Positions 16,160 to 25,026 of a stretch of 64,000 nucleotides of DNA are shown here, piece after piece. Each line of letters begins with the position of its first letter. Position 1 is the stretch's first letter. The stretch covers positions 310,001 to 374,000 of the forward strand of contig NZ_JBGMWH010000001.1 in NCBI RefSeq assembly GCF_041514305.1, in the 5' to 3' direction. The notes below the pieces were generated by a model that ran no database searches, was not told the DNA's origin, and worked only from the letters and a program-made list of their open reading frames with translations. The translations under genes were made by a program, and so were the position numbers. The DNA comes from Salinarimonas chemoclinalis (GTDB taxonomy: Bacteria > Pseudomonadota > Alphaproteobacteria > Rhizobiales > Beijerinckiaceae).

Positions 16160-17854
16160 ATGCGCATCATGCTGATCCACCCCAACTACCATTCCGGCGG
16201 CGCCGAGATCGCCGGGAACTGGCCCCCCGCCTGGGTGGCCTACCTGGCCGGATCGCTGAAGAACGCGGGCTTCACCGACGTCGTCTTCGTCGATGCGATG
16301 ACGAACCACCTCTCCGACGAGGAGATCCGCGCCGAGATCGAGAAGGCGAACCCCGACATGGTCGGGACGACCGCCATCACGCCCTCGATCTACAAGGCGG
16401 AGCGGGTGCTCGAGATCGCCAAGGAGGTGAATCCCGAGATCGTCACCGTCATCGGCGGCGTGCACGCGACCTTCATGTACAAGCAGGTGCTCTCCGAGGC
16501 GCCCTGGATCGACGTGGTGGTGCGCGGCGAGGGCGAGGAGATCATCGTCGATCTCTGCACGGCCGTGCTCAACGGCCGCTGGCCGGCCGACCGCAACGCC
16601 ATCCGCGGCCTCGCCTTCCGCGAGGGCGACACGATCGTCGCGAGCCCGGCGGCGCCGACGGTGAAGAACGTCGACGCGATCTCGCCGGACTGGTCGCTGC
16701 TCGAGTGGGAGAAGTACATCTACATCCCGCTCGGCGTGCGCGTCGCGATCCCGAACATGGCGCGCGGCTGCCCGTTCACCTGCACCTTCTGCAGCCAGTG
16801 GAAATTCTGGCGCGATTACCGGGTGCGCGACCCGAAGAAGGTGGTGGACGAGATCGAGGCGCTGGTGCGCGACCATCAGGTGGGCTTCTTCATTCTCGCC
16901 GACGAGGAGCCGACCATCAACAAGAAGAAGTTCATGGCCTTCTGCCAGGAGCTGATCGACCGCGGGCTGCCCGACAGGATCAAGTGGGGCATCAACACCC
17001 GCGTCACCGACATCCTGCGCGACATCGACGACCTGAAGTTCTACCGCGCGGCCGGCCTCGTCCACGTCTCGCTCGGCACGGAGGCGGCGGCGCAGATGAA
17101 GCTCGACCGCTTCAACAAGGAGACCACGATCGAGGACAACAAGCGCGCCATCCGCGCGCTGCGCGACGCCGACATCTTCGTGGAGGCGCAGTTCATCGTC
17201 GGGCTCGAGAACGAGACCGCCGAGACGCTGGAGGAGACCTACCAGATGGCGCGGGACTGGGACCCGGACCTCGCCAACTGGTCGATGTACACGCCCTGGC
17301 CCTATACGCCGCTCTTCCAGGAGCTGGGCGACAAGGTCGAGATCTACGACTTCGACAAGTACAACTTCGTCACGCCGATCATCAAGCCGGACGCGATGGA
17401 GCGCGGCGAGCTGCTCGACCGGGTGATGAACAACTACCGGCGCTTCTACATGAAGAAGGCGCTGTTCGACTACCCGTGGAAGGGCAAGGGCTTCCGACGG
17501 CGCTACCTGCTCGGCTGCCTGAAGGCCTTCCTGAAGGCCGGCTTCGCGAGGACGTTCTACGATCTCGGCAAGGTGAACTACTGGGGGCCGCAGTCGAAGG
17601 GCAAGGTGGACTTCCACTTCGACGAGACCCGCACCATCGCCCCCGCCCAGGCGGACGAGTGGCAGGCGGCGGCGGACCGCGCCAAGGCGCATCGCCAGGC
17701 CAAGCAGAGCGCGGCGCTGCGCGAGCGCGCGGCTGTCGCGAAGGCCGCGCGGGCGGACGTGCGCGAGACGCCGGCGGGCGTTCTCCCCGATCGCCGCGAG
17801 GGTGCGGTCATGGCCTGCGGCGGCGGCAAGCAGCAGATGGAAGAGGACGCCTGA
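16160..17854 (+). CDS. bchE: Anaerobic Mg-protoporphyrin IX monomethyl ester cyclase
   Basis: A 564-residue radical SAM enzyme. It opens with the BchE-typical HPNYHSGGAEIAGNWPPAWV, followed by a B12-binding-type Rossmann domain (to about residue 140) and a radical SAM core with CPFTCTFC (CxxxCxxC). The C-terminus ends ACGGGKQQ, another mark of purple-bacterial BchE. It forms the isocyclic E ring of bacteriochlorophyll without oxygen, taking the keto oxygen from water. Presence of this oxygen-sensitive enzyme implies low-oxygen pigment synthesis; the aerobic alternative AcsF is not in the window. Upstream FNR-type and PpsR boxes suggest redox and light control. GGGAGG precedes the ATG. Confidence 0.95.
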   Translation: MRIMLIHPNYHSGGAEIAGNWPPAWVAYLAGSLKNAGFTDVVFVDAMTNHLSDEEIRAEIEKANPDMVGTTAITPSIYKAERVLEIAKEVNPEIVTVIGGVHATFMYKQVLSEAPWIDVVVRGEGEEIIVDLCTAVLNGRWPADRNAIRGLAFREGDTIVASPAAPTVKNVDAISPDWSLLEWEKYIYIPLGVRVAIPNMARGCPFTCTFCSQWKFWRDYRVRDPKKVVDEIEALVRDHQVGFFILADEEPTINKKKFMAFCQELIDRGLPDRIKWGINTRVTDILRDIDDLKFYRAAGLVHVSLGTEAAAQMKLDRFNKETTIEDNKRAIRALRDADIFVEAQFIVGLENETAETLEETYQMARDWDPDLANWSMYTPWPYTPLFQELGDKVEIYDFDKYNFVTPIIKPDAMERGELLDRVMNNYRRFYMKKALFDYPWKGKGFRRRYLLGCLKAFLKAGFARTFYDLGKVNYWGPQSKGKVDFHFDETRTIAPAQADEWQAAADRAKAHRQAKQSAALRERAAVAKAARADVRETPAGVLPDRREGAVMACGGGKQQMEEDA

Positions 17855-17857
17855 GCG

Positions 17858-18502
17858 ATGAGCGCGCCCTCGGCCGCACCCCTCGCCTCCCACGGTGACG
17901 CGGATGCGTCGACCGCTCCGGTGACGGCGCGGATCGGGCCCAACGCCATCATCCAGATGCGCGAGGTGCTGCTCGAGGCGCTCGGCCGCCGGGAGACCGG
18001 GCGCATCCTCGTCCAGGCGGGGCTCGAGCCCTACGTCTTCGCGGTCCCCGAGGCGATGGTCGACGAGCGCGAGGTGGTGGCGCTCCACGCCGTGCTGCGC
18101 GCGGCCGTCGGCGAGGCGCGGGCGGCCGACCTCGGCTTCGAGGCCGGGCTGCGCACCGGCCGCTACCTGCTCGCGCACCGCATTCCCGCGCCGGCCCGGT
18201 GGGTCCTCGCCCGCCTCCCGGCGCGGCTCGCGAGCCGGCTCCTCCTGAAGGCGGTGGCGCGTCATTCCTGGACCTTCGCGGGGTCCGGCGCCTTTTCCGT
18301 CCTGGCCACCGCGCCCGCGCGGGTACGGATCGGCGGCTGCCCGCTCGTCTCGGGTGCGCGCCTCGCGCTGCCGGGCTGCGCCTTCTACGCAGGCACGTTC
18401 GAGGCGCTCTGGCGCGCCCTCGTCCATCCGCGCGCCCGCTGCCGACAGACCGCCTGCGAGGGCCGCGGCGACGACGCCTGCCTGTTCGAAATCAGCTGGT
18501 AG
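17858..18502 (+). CDS. bchJ: BchJ, V4R-domain bacteriochlorophyll biosynthesis protein
   Basis: A 214-residue protein with a C-terminal V4R small-molecule-binding domain. The core GPNAIIQMREVLLEALGR and the cysteine-bearing tail (GCPLVSGARLALPGCAFY, CRQTACEGRGDDACLFEISW) match BchJ. It was first called 4-vinyl reductase, but in several species that reaction is done by BciA/BciB and BchJ is thought to assist substrate handling. It starts 3 bases after the bchE stop, the same bchE-bchJ pairing as in Rhodobacter. The 3' end overlaps a small minus-strand gene by 11 bases. Confidence 0.9.
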   Translation: MSAPSAAPLASHGDADASTAPVTARIGPNAIIQMREVLLEALGRRETGRILVQAGLEPYVFAVPEAMVDEREVVALHAVLRAAVGEARAADLGFEAGLRTGRYLLAHRIPAPARWVLARLPARLASRLLLKAVARHSWTFAGSGAFSVLATAPARVRIGGCPLVSGARLALPGCAFYAGTFEALWRALVHPRARCRQTACEGRGDDACLFEISW

Positions 18503-18650
18503 GCGGCGTGCGCGCGGCCTCGCGGCCCGCCGCCTCGCGGTCGCGCCGGATCTCGCGGCGCACCGACACGAGCTGCCAGACGCCGAAGGCGATGGGCAGG
18601 AGGAGCCAAAGGCCCGCCTTCCCGAGCGTGAATATCTCCGCAGCGTTCAT
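18492..18650 (-). CDS. Small single-span membrane protein, unknown
   Basis: A 52-residue protein: a short N-terminus, one hydrophobic helix (LWLLLPIAFGVWQLV, residues about 14-28) and a strongly charged tail (RREIRRDREAAGREAAR), predicted N-out, C-in by the positive-inside rule. An AAGGAGG sequence 9 bases before the ATG is among the best ribosome binding sites in the window, the main reason to believe the gene. No family is recognised. It lies convergent with, and overlaps, the end of bchJ and starts about 100 bases downstream of rnpB on the same strand. Confidence 0.6.
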   Translation of the reverse strand: MNAAEIFTLGKAGLWLLLPIAFGVWQLVSVRREIRRDREAAGREAARTPPTS

Positions 18651-18751
18651 GTCGACCCGCCTCCTTCGCCGGGGTCTACGCACGGCACGGCGCACCCGAC
18701 CTGCGACACGACGACCGCGATCGGCGAGGGCGTTGCATTCGGCGAAGTCGC

Positions 18752-19146
<395 letters not shown>

Positions 19147-19315
19147 GCGGGCTCCATGTGGGCGCGCCGCCCCACCCGCGTCAAGCGTCGCCGCGATCGG
19201 ACGCACCGTCGTGCACGATCCGCGAAGTGCGCGGGAACGGACGTGCCGTCCCCGCGTTCTGGTTTCGAATTCCGTCCGCCCGGGCGTCCCGGGCTCCGAG
19301 GGAGGAGACCCACTC

Positions 19316-19603
19316 ATGAAACGCTTCGCTACGATATTCGCCGCCGGCGCGCTCGCCTTCTCCGTCGGCGCCTGCACGACCCCGGGCGAGCGCGCGGTCG
19401 GCGGTGCCCTGATCGGCGGCGCGGGCGGTGCGGCCGTCGGCAGCGCGGTCGCCGGACCGGGCAATCGCGGCGGAGGCGCCCTCATCGGCGGCGCGCTCGG
19501 TGCCGGCGCCGGCGCGATCATCGGCGCGGGCACCGCGCCCGCCCCGTCGGGCTGCCCGCGCGGCTACTATCTCGCCAGCGACGGTTACTGCTACCCGTCC
19601 TGA
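19316..19603 (+). CDS. Glycine-zipper outer-membrane lipoprotein-like protein
   Basis: A 95-residue exported protein. The signal region MKRFATIFAAGALAFSVGAC ends at a cysteine in a lipobox-like context (SVGAC), so it is likely a lipoprotein. It is followed by two glycine-zipper segments (GGALIGGAGGAAVGSAVAG and GGALIGGALGAGAGAIIGAG) and a short tail with CPRGYYLASDGYC. Such proteins associate with the envelope; the function is unknown. GGAGGAG lies 8 bases before the ATG and a strong terminator follows, so it is a self-contained transcription unit. Confidence 0.85.
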   Translation: MKRFATIFAAGALAFSVGACTTPGERAVGGALIGGAGGAAVGSAVAGPGNRGGGALIGGALGAGAGAIIGAGTAPAPSGCPRGYYLASDGYCYPS

Positions 19604-19630
19604 GGGCGGTCGCCTCGTCCGTCCGACGTC

Positions 19631-19666
19631 GAAGGCCCGGGATACCCTCCCGGGCCTTCCTCTTTT
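19631..19666 (+). terminator. Rho-independent terminator
   Basis: Eleven-base perfect arms GAAGGCCCGGG and CCCGGGCCTTC around loop ATACCCT, followed by CTCTTTT. It lies 28 bases after the glycine-zipper gene and is the clearest intrinsic terminator in the window. Confidence 0.85.
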
Positions 19667-19704
19667 GCGCTAGCGTCGGCGGCGATTCGGGAAGGCCGGT
19701 GGCG

Positions 19705-20424
19705 ATGAGCGTGTGGGGGAAGCTCGGCGGGTTGGGGATCGGCTTCCTGATCGGCGGGCCGATCGGCGCGCTGATCGGGGCCGTGCTCGGCCACGTGCTC
19801 GTCGATCGCGAGGGCGCGCTCTTCGGCCCCACACCCAAGGACGTCGTCTTCACGACGGGCCTCGTCGCGCTCGCCGCCAAGATGGCGAAGGCCGACGGCG
19901 TGGTGATGCGCTCCGAGCGCGAGGCTTTCCGCCGGATCGTCGAGGTCGACGAGGCGGATCGCGCCCGCGTCGAGGCGCTGTTCGACCTGGCGAGCCGCAC
20001 CGCCGACGGCTACGACTCCTACGCGCTCCAGATGCGCGAACTCCTCGCCGACGAGCCGGCGCTGCTCGAGGACGTGCTCGACGGCCTCTTCCTGATCGCC
20101 GCCGCCGACGGCGCGGTGCACGAGCGCGAGTTCGCCTTCCTCGGCGATGTCGCCCGCATCTTCGGCTTCGACGCCGCGCGCTTCGAGCGCGTAGCCGCCC
20201 GGCATCTCGCCCTCGAGGACGACCCCTACGCCGTGCTCGGCGCGACCCGCGAGATGGACGACGCGGCGCTCAAGGCGCAGTGGCGACGCCTCGTCGCCGA
20301 GATCCACCCCGATCGCGCCGTCGCCCGCGGCCTGCCCCCCGAAGCCATCGCCATCGCCACGCGGCGCCTGGCTGCGGTGAACGCGGCGTGGGATCGGATC
20401 GCGCGGGAGCGGGGGATCGGGTGA
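19705..20424 (+). CDS. DjlA-like protein: TerB domain plus J domain
   Basis: A 239-residue protein. A glycine-rich hydrophobic N-terminus (GGLGIGFLIGGPIGALIGAVLG) could anchor it in the membrane. A TerB-like helical domain follows (residues about 50-165, LAAKMAKADGVVMRSEREAF and IAAADGAVHEREFAFL, two acidic metal-binding-like repeats). The C-terminal J domain is complete, with YAVLGATREMDDAALKAQWR and the HPD motif in EIHPDR. This architecture is DjlA, a membrane co-chaperone that stimulates DnaK. The start is the ATG at 19705; a GTG two codons earlier is possible. Confidence 0.87.
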   Translation: MSVWGKLGGLGIGFLIGGPIGALIGAVLGHVLVDREGALFGPTPKDVVFTTGLVALAAKMAKADGVVMRSEREAFRRIVEVDEADRARVEALFDLASRTADGYDSYALQMRELLADEPALLEDVLDGLFLIAAADGAVHEREFAFLGDVARIFGFDAARFERVAARHLALEDDPYAVLGATREMDDAALKAQWRRLVAEIHPDRAVARGLPPEAIAIATRRLAAVNAAWDRIARERGIG

Positions 20425-21206
20425 ATACCGATGCCGGAACGACGCACATGACCCATCCCGCCCCCGAATCCCCGCACGCCCACAAGGTCTTCCCGTCGCC
20501 CAACCACGGCGAGCGCAAGGACGGGCGGCGGCCGGACATGCTGATCCTGCACTACACCGGCATGCCCGATGCCGGTCAGGCGCTGCAATGGCTGTGCAAC
20601 CCGGTCTCCGAGGTGTCCTGCCACTACTTCGTCTTCGAGGACGGCCGCACGCTCCAGCTCGTGCCGGAGGGGCGGCGGGCGTGGCACGCGGGGGTCTCGA
20701 GCTGGGCCGGCGAGACCGATCTCAACTCCGCCTCGCTCGGCATCGAGATCGCGCATCCGGGCCACGACGCGGCGGGCCGGCTCGCGCCTTATCCGGAGGC
20801 GCAGATGGCCGCGGTGATCGCGCTGTGCCGCGATCTCGTCGCCCGCTGGGGCATCCGTCGCGAGAGGGTGCTCGCCCATTCGGACGTCGCCCCCGCGCGC
20901 AAGCGCGACCCGGGCGAGACCTTCCCCTGGGCTCGGCTGGCGGCGGAGGGCGTCGGACACTGGGTCGCCCCGACGCCGATCCGCGACGGTCGCTTCTTCC
21001 AGCGCGGGGAGGAGGGCCCGCCGATCGAGGCGCTCCAGGCCATGCTCGCCCTCTACGGCTGGGGCGTGCCGATCGACGGCGTCTTCGGCGAGACGACCGA
21101 ACAGGTGGTGAGCGCCTTCCAGCGCCACTTCCGCCCCGAGCGCGTCGACGGGGTGGCGGACTCCTCGACGATCACGACGCTGCGCGACCTGCTCGCCGCC
21201 CGGTGA
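20421..21206 (+). CDS. AmpD-type N-acetylmuramoyl-L-alanine amidase
   Basis: An amidase_2 (zinc) enzyme with a C-terminal peptidoglycan-binding domain. Zinc-site elements are LHYTGM, HYFVFEDG and the late AHSDVAPARKRDPGE. The C-terminal repeat EALQAMLALYGWGVPIDGVFGETT is a classic PG_binding_1 fold. There is no signal peptide, so it likely acts in the cytoplasm on recycled anhydro-muropeptides, as AmpD does. The GTG at 20421 overlaps the previous stop (GTGA) and would give 261 residues; an ATG at 20448 gives 252 and begins closer to the conserved core. The choice is open. Confidence 0.88.
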   Translation: MNTDAGTTHMTHPAPESPHAHKVFPSPNHGERKDGRRPDMLILHYTGMPDAGQALQWLCNPVSEVSCHYFVFEDGRTLQLVPEGRRAWHAGVSSWAGETDLNSASLGIEIAHPGHDAAGRLAPYPEAQMAAVIALCRDLVARWGIRRERVLAHSDVAPARKRDPGETFPWARLAAEGVGHWVAPTPIRDGRFFQRGEEGPPIEALQAMLALYGWGVPIDGVFGETTEQVVSAFQRHFRPERVDGVADSSTITTLRDLLAAR

Positions 21207-21358
21207 GGCCGACGCAGGCGCGCACCTCCCCCGTGGACGACCATCCGGGTTGCCGCAACGTTCGCGCGTAAACCACGATTGGCGCTTTCCTGTGGCCGCC
21301 CGGTCGGCTAAAGAAGCCGCGCAGACGGCCCGGGGGGCTCAAACTAGTCGGGTGTTTC

Positions 21359-22183
21359 ATGGCGGACGAGACCACCGCCGGCATTCTCGCCGGGAAGCGC
21401 GGATTGATCATGGGCGTGGCGAACAACCGCTCCATCGCGTGGGGCATCGCCAAGGCCGCGCATCAGCAGGGTGCGAAGCTCGCCTTCACGTATCAGGGCG
21501 ACGCGCTCAAGAAGCGGGTGGCGCCCCTCGCGGCGGAGCTCGACGCCGCGCTCGTCGGGCATTGCGACGTCACCGACGCGGCGACGATCGACGCCGTGTT
21601 CGAGGAGACCGGCAGGGCGCTCGGCACGATCGACTTCGTCGTCCACGCCATCGCCTTCTCGGACAAGGACGAGCTGACCGGCCGCTACGTCGACACGAGC
21701 GAGGCGAACTTCACGCGCTCGCTGGCGATCTCCTGCTATTCCTTCACGGCCATCGCCCAGCGCGCCGAGAAGCTGATGCCCAACGGCGGGGCGCTGCTCA
21801 CGCTGACCTACTACGGCGCCGAGAAGTGGATGCCGCACTACAACGTCATGGGTGTCGCCAAGGCCGCGCTCGAGGCGTCCGTGCGCTACATGGCGGCCGA
21901 TCTCGGGCCGCAGAACATCCGCGTCAACGCGCTCTCGGCCGGGCCGATCAAGACGCTGGCGGGCTCCGCCATCGGCGACTTCCGTTACATCTTGAAGTGG
22001 AACGCCTACAACTCTCCGCTCCGCCGCAACACCACCATCGAGGAGGTCGGCGAGACGGCGGCCTTCCTCCTGTCGGACATGTCGCGCGGTATCACCGGCG
22101 AGACGATCCACGTCGATTCCGGCTACCACATCGTCGGGATGAAGAACCCCGACGCGCCGGACATCGCACTCGACAAGGACTGA
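21359..22183 (+). CDS. fabI: Enoyl-ACP reductase (NADH)
   Basis: A 274-residue short-chain dehydrogenase/reductase of the FabI type. It has the atypical cofactor loop GVANNRSIAWGIA and the catalytic Tyr-x6-Lys in HYNVMGVAKAAL. The substrate loop after LSAGPIKTLA also matches. It performs the last step of each fatty acid elongation cycle and is the triclosan target. Size is normal (260-275). It is a single gene with a 152-base upstream gap in which no promoter is obvious. Confidence 0.95.
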   Translation: MADETTAGILAGKRGLIMGVANNRSIAWGIAKAAHQQGAKLAFTYQGDALKKRVAPLAAELDAALVGHCDVTDAATIDAVFEETGRALGTIDFVVHAIAFSDKDELTGRYVDTSEANFTRSLAISCYSFTAIAQRAEKLMPNGGALLTLTYYGAEKWMPHYNVMGVAKAALEASVRYMAADLGPQNIRVNALSAGPIKTLAGSAIGDFRYILKWNAYNSPLRRNTTIEEVGETAAFLLSDMSRGITGETIHVDSGYHIVGMKNPDAPDIALDKD

Positions 22184-22232
22184 GCCGCGCCGGACGCCGG
22201 CAGGTCGACCGAGACGAGGGGAGGCACGCGCC

Positions 22233-22820
22233 GTGGCGGGACCCGTCCTCTACTACGTCCGCCACGGCGAGACGGACTGGAACGCGCAGGGCCGCCTCCA
22301 GGGCGGGCAGGACACCGAGCTGAACCCGCGCGGGCGCGTCCAGGCCGAGGCGGCCGGGCGGATCCTGCGCGGGCTGGTGCGTGGCGATCCGGGCCGGCTC
22401 GACTTCGTCGCCTCCCCCATGCGCCGCACGCGCGACACGATGGAGATCCTGCGCGGCACGCTCGGCCTGCCGCGCGAGGAATACCGGCTCGACCCGCGGC
22501 TCGTCGAGATATCCTTCGGCGCCTGGGAAGGCCTCACTTGGCCCGAACTGCGCGACCACGATCCAGCGGGCGCCACCGCCCGCGAGGCGGACAAGTGGGG
22601 CTACGTCCCGCCCGGCGGCGAGAGCTACGCGATGCTGGCCGCGCGCCTCGCCCCCGTCGCCCAGGGCATCGCCCGCGACACGGTGATGGTCGCCCACGGC
22701 GGCGTCGCCCGCGCGCTCCTCACGCTGATCGCCGGCGCCCCGCCCGAGCGCGCACCGCACTACGACATCTGGCAGGGTCGCGTGCTGGTGGTGCAGGACG
22801 GGCATTGGCGCTGGGTTTGA
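22233..22820 (+). CDS. Histidine phosphatase family protein
   Basis: A 195-residue phosphatase with the RHG motif in YYVRHGETDWNAQGR (catalytic His near residue 9), PMRRTRDTME and the second histidine in MVAHGGVARAL. These define branch 1 histidine phosphatases (phosphoglycerate mutase-like). The substrate is not fixed by sequence: it may be a sugar phosphate or a cofactor-biosynthesis intermediate. The start is the GTG at 22233 directly before the conserved region. It lies 49 bases after fabI on the same strand and could be co-transcribed. Confidence 0.87.
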   Translation: MAGPVLYYVRHGETDWNAQGRLQGGQDTELNPRGRVQAEAAGRILRGLVRGDPGRLDFVASPMRRTRDTMEILRGTLGLPREEYRLDPRLVEISFGAWEGLTWPELRDHDPAGATAREADKWGYVPPGGESYAMLAARLAPVAQGIARDTVMVAHGGVARALLTLIAGAPPERAPHYDIWQGRVLVVQDGHWRWV

Positions 22821-22951
22821 GCGGCGCGCCCCGCTCCGCCCGGCGCCCCGCGCCGGCCCGCCATGCGCCGATCCCACCTTGATTCCCGCGCCCGCGGCTG
22901 CGACATGGAAGCCGTGCCGCGCCGGCGCCGACACGCACCAGAGATTGCCCC

Positions 22952-24199
22952 ATGACCGCTCCCCTCTCCCTGTCCAAGGACAAGATCCGCATCCTGTTGC
23001 TCGAGAACGTCAACGACAGCGCCGTCGCGCTGCTCGAGGCGGCGGGCTACGTCTCGATCACGCGCCTGAAGACGGCGCTCGACGGGGAGGCGCTGAAGGA
23101 GGCGGTCAAGGGCGTGCACATCCTCGGCATCCGCTCGCGCACCAGGCTGACCGAGGAGGTCTTCGCGGCGGCGGACCGGCTCGTCGCGGTGGGCTGCTTC
23201 TCGGTGGGCACGAACCAGGTCGACCTCGACGCCGCGCGCCTGCGCGGCGTACCGGTGTTCAACGCACCGTTCTCCAACACCCGCTCGGTGGCGGAGCTGA
23301 CGCTGGCCGAGATCGTGATGCTCATGCGCCGGGTGGTGCCGCGCTCCAACGCGGCGCACGAGGGCGGGTGGGACAAGTCCGCCACGGACAGCCACGAGGT
23401 GCGCGGCAAGTGCCTCGGCATCGTCGGCTACGGCAACATCGGCTCGCAGCTCTCCACGCTGGCGGAGAGCTTCGGCATGCGGGTGATGTACTACGACCGC
23501 ACCGAGAAGCTGCGCCACGGCAACACCGAGCCGGTCGACACGCTCCAGGAGCTGCTCGCGAAGGCGGACGTCGTCACGCTGCACGTGCCGGAGACGCCCG
23601 AGACCGAGGGCATGATCGGCGCGCGTGAGATTCGCGCGATGAAGCCCGGCGCCTACCTCGTCAACAATTCCCGCGGCACGGTGGTGGACCTCGACGCGCT
23701 CGCCGCCGCGCTCCGGGACGGGCACCTGCGCGGCGCGGCGGTCGACGTCTTCCCCAAGGAGCCGGGCTCGAACAACGAGCCCTTCGAGAGCCCGCTCCAG
23801 GGGATCGACAACGTCATCCTCACCCCGCATGTCGGCGGCTCGACGGTGGAGGCGCAGGAGCGCATCGGCGTCGAGGTGGCGCGCAAGCTCGTCGAGTATT
23901 CCGACGTCGGCGCGACGGTCGGCGCGGTCAACTTCCCCCAGGCCCAGCTGCCCGGGCGCGCCCGGGGCACGCGCTTCATCCACGTTCACCAGAACGTGCC
24001 GGGCATCCTCTCGCGGCTCATCGGCGTCTTCGCCGATCGCGGCGTCAACATCGCCGGCCAGTACCTGCAGACGGACGGCGAGATCGGCTACGTCGTGGTG
24101 GAGGTGGACGGCGTTCCCGCCGACGGCCGGGAGATGCTCGCCGCGCTCCGCGCCCTCGACGGCACCATCCGCGCGCGCCTCCTCTACATGCGGCAATAA
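22952..24199 (+). CDS. serA: D-3-phosphoglycerate dehydrogenase
   Basis: A 415-residue SerA, the first enzyme of serine synthesis. Seen are the substrate domain, the NAD-binding GIVGYGNIGSQ, the catalytic-histidine segment LTPHVGGST and a C-terminal ACT domain (HQNVPGILSRLIGVFADRGVNI) that gives feedback inhibition by serine. This is the E. coli-like form (about 410 residues) rather than the 530-residue form common in alphaproteobacteria; a second serA may exist elsewhere. Serine and glycine supply connect it with the gcv operon at the other end of the window. Confidence 0.93.
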   Translation: MTAPLSLSKDKIRILLLENVNDSAVALLEAAGYVSITRLKTALDGEALKEAVKGVHILGIRSRTRLTEEVFAAADRLVAVGCFSVGTNQVDLDAARLRGVPVFNAPFSNTRSVAELTLAEIVMLMRRVVPRSNAAHEGGWDKSATDSHEVRGKCLGIVGYGNIGSQLSTLAESFGMRVMYYDRTEKLRHGNTEPVDTLQELLAKADVVTLHVPETPETEGMIGAREIRAMKPGAYLVNNSRGTVVDLDALAAALRDGHLRGAAVDVFPKEPGSNNEPFESPLQGIDNVILTPHVGGSTVEAQERIGVEVARKLVEYSDVGATVGAVNFPQAQLPGRARGTRFIHVHQNVPGILSRLIGVFADRGVNIAGQYLQTDGEIGYVVVEVDGVPADGREMLAALRALDGTIRARLLYMRQ

Positions 24200-24263
24200 G
24201 GCCACAGAGTGGCAGGAAAACGGTCCGCCGCCACGGCGGCGCTTGCGGTGCGGTAAGCGATCC

Positions 24264-24280
24264 TTAAGGACGTTCCTTAA
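24264..24280. promoter_or_regulatory. 17-base palindrome upstream of the L,D-transpeptidase
   Basis: Perfect arms TTAAGGA and TCCTTAA with CGT between, 58 bases before the ATG at 24339. A compact A/T-bearing palindrome in very G+C-rich surroundings suggests a regulator site. It is not a CtrA site, since the two TTAA cores are 9 bases apart rather than 7. Confidence 0.45.
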
Positions 24281-24338
24281 CCATGCGGATGCTCGCGACT
24301 CACGCGGGCGCGTGCCATCGCTTTCCGGGTCGTCCTCC

Positions 24339-25007
24339 ATGCTCGCGCGTCTCCTCCTCGTCCTCATGATCGGCGCCCTCGCGGCGTGCAACACCGCCAC
24401 GACCGCGGACGGGCCGACGCGCGGAGACTGGGTCTCCCCCGCCGTCCTGGCGCAGGCCGTGGCGCTCGACGGGACGGCCGCCTGGTACACGGGCTACAAG
24501 GACGACGAGCCCTTCGACATCCCGCTCGTCAACCGCGCCCTCATGAAGCCCGAGCTGATGCGCCAGCGCGTGTCCTACACGGGCGGCGAGGCGCCGGGCA
24601 CGATCGTGGTCGATATCGGCGGCCGCTTCCTCTACCTCGTGGAGGAGGGCGGCAGGGCGATGCGCTACGGCATCGGGGTCGGCCGCAACGGCTTCTCCTG
24701 GAGCGGCGCCGCACGCGTCGGCCGCAAGGGCGTCTGGCCGGCCTGGAGCCCCACGGACAACATGCGCCGGATCATCCCCAACCTCCCGTCCTGGATGGAG
24801 GGCGGCCTCGAGAACCCGCTCGGTGCCCGCGCGCTCTACCTCTACCAGGGCGACCGCGACACGCTCTTCCGCATCCACGGGACCAACGAGCCCTGGTCGA
24901 TAGGCGAGGCCGTCTCCTCGGGCTGCGTGCGCATGCTCAACGAGGACATCGTCGACCTCTACGAGCGCGTGCCGGTGGGGGCGCGGGTGCTCGTGCGGCG
25001 GGGGTGA
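24339..25007 (+). CDS. L,D-transpeptidase lipoprotein (ErfK/YbiS family)
   Basis: A 222-residue protein with a lipoprotein signal (LARLLLVLMIGALAAC, lipobox LAAC, Cys17). The YkuD catalytic domain ends in the signature HGTNEPWSIGEAVSSGCVRM; Cys196 is the nucleophile. Such enzymes form 3-3 cross-links in peptidoglycan or attach proteins to it, in the periplasm. The family usually also carries the conserved IPNLPSWMEGGLENPLGARALYLY stretch seen here in outline. It lies next to, and convergent with, the wall-synthesis cluster (19 bases from murD). Confidence 0.92.
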   Translation: MLARLLLVLMIGALAACNTATTADGPTRGDWVSPAVLAQAVALDGTAAWYTGYKDDEPFDIPLVNRALMKPELMRQRVSYTGGEAPGTIVVDIGGRFLYLVEEGGRAMRYGIGVGRNGFSWSGAARVGRKGVWPAWSPTDNMRRIIPNLPSWMEGGLENPLGARALYLYQGDRDTLFRIHGTNEPWSIGEAVSSGCVRMLNEDIVDLYERVPVGARVLVRRG

Positions 25008-25026
25008 GAGGCGGCTCGATCGGCCC

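Noticed and set aside
24264..24280. CtrA binding site (TTAA-N7-TTAA)
   Set aside because: The two TTAA cores are 9 bases apart, not 7; the palindrome is kept only as an unassigned operator.
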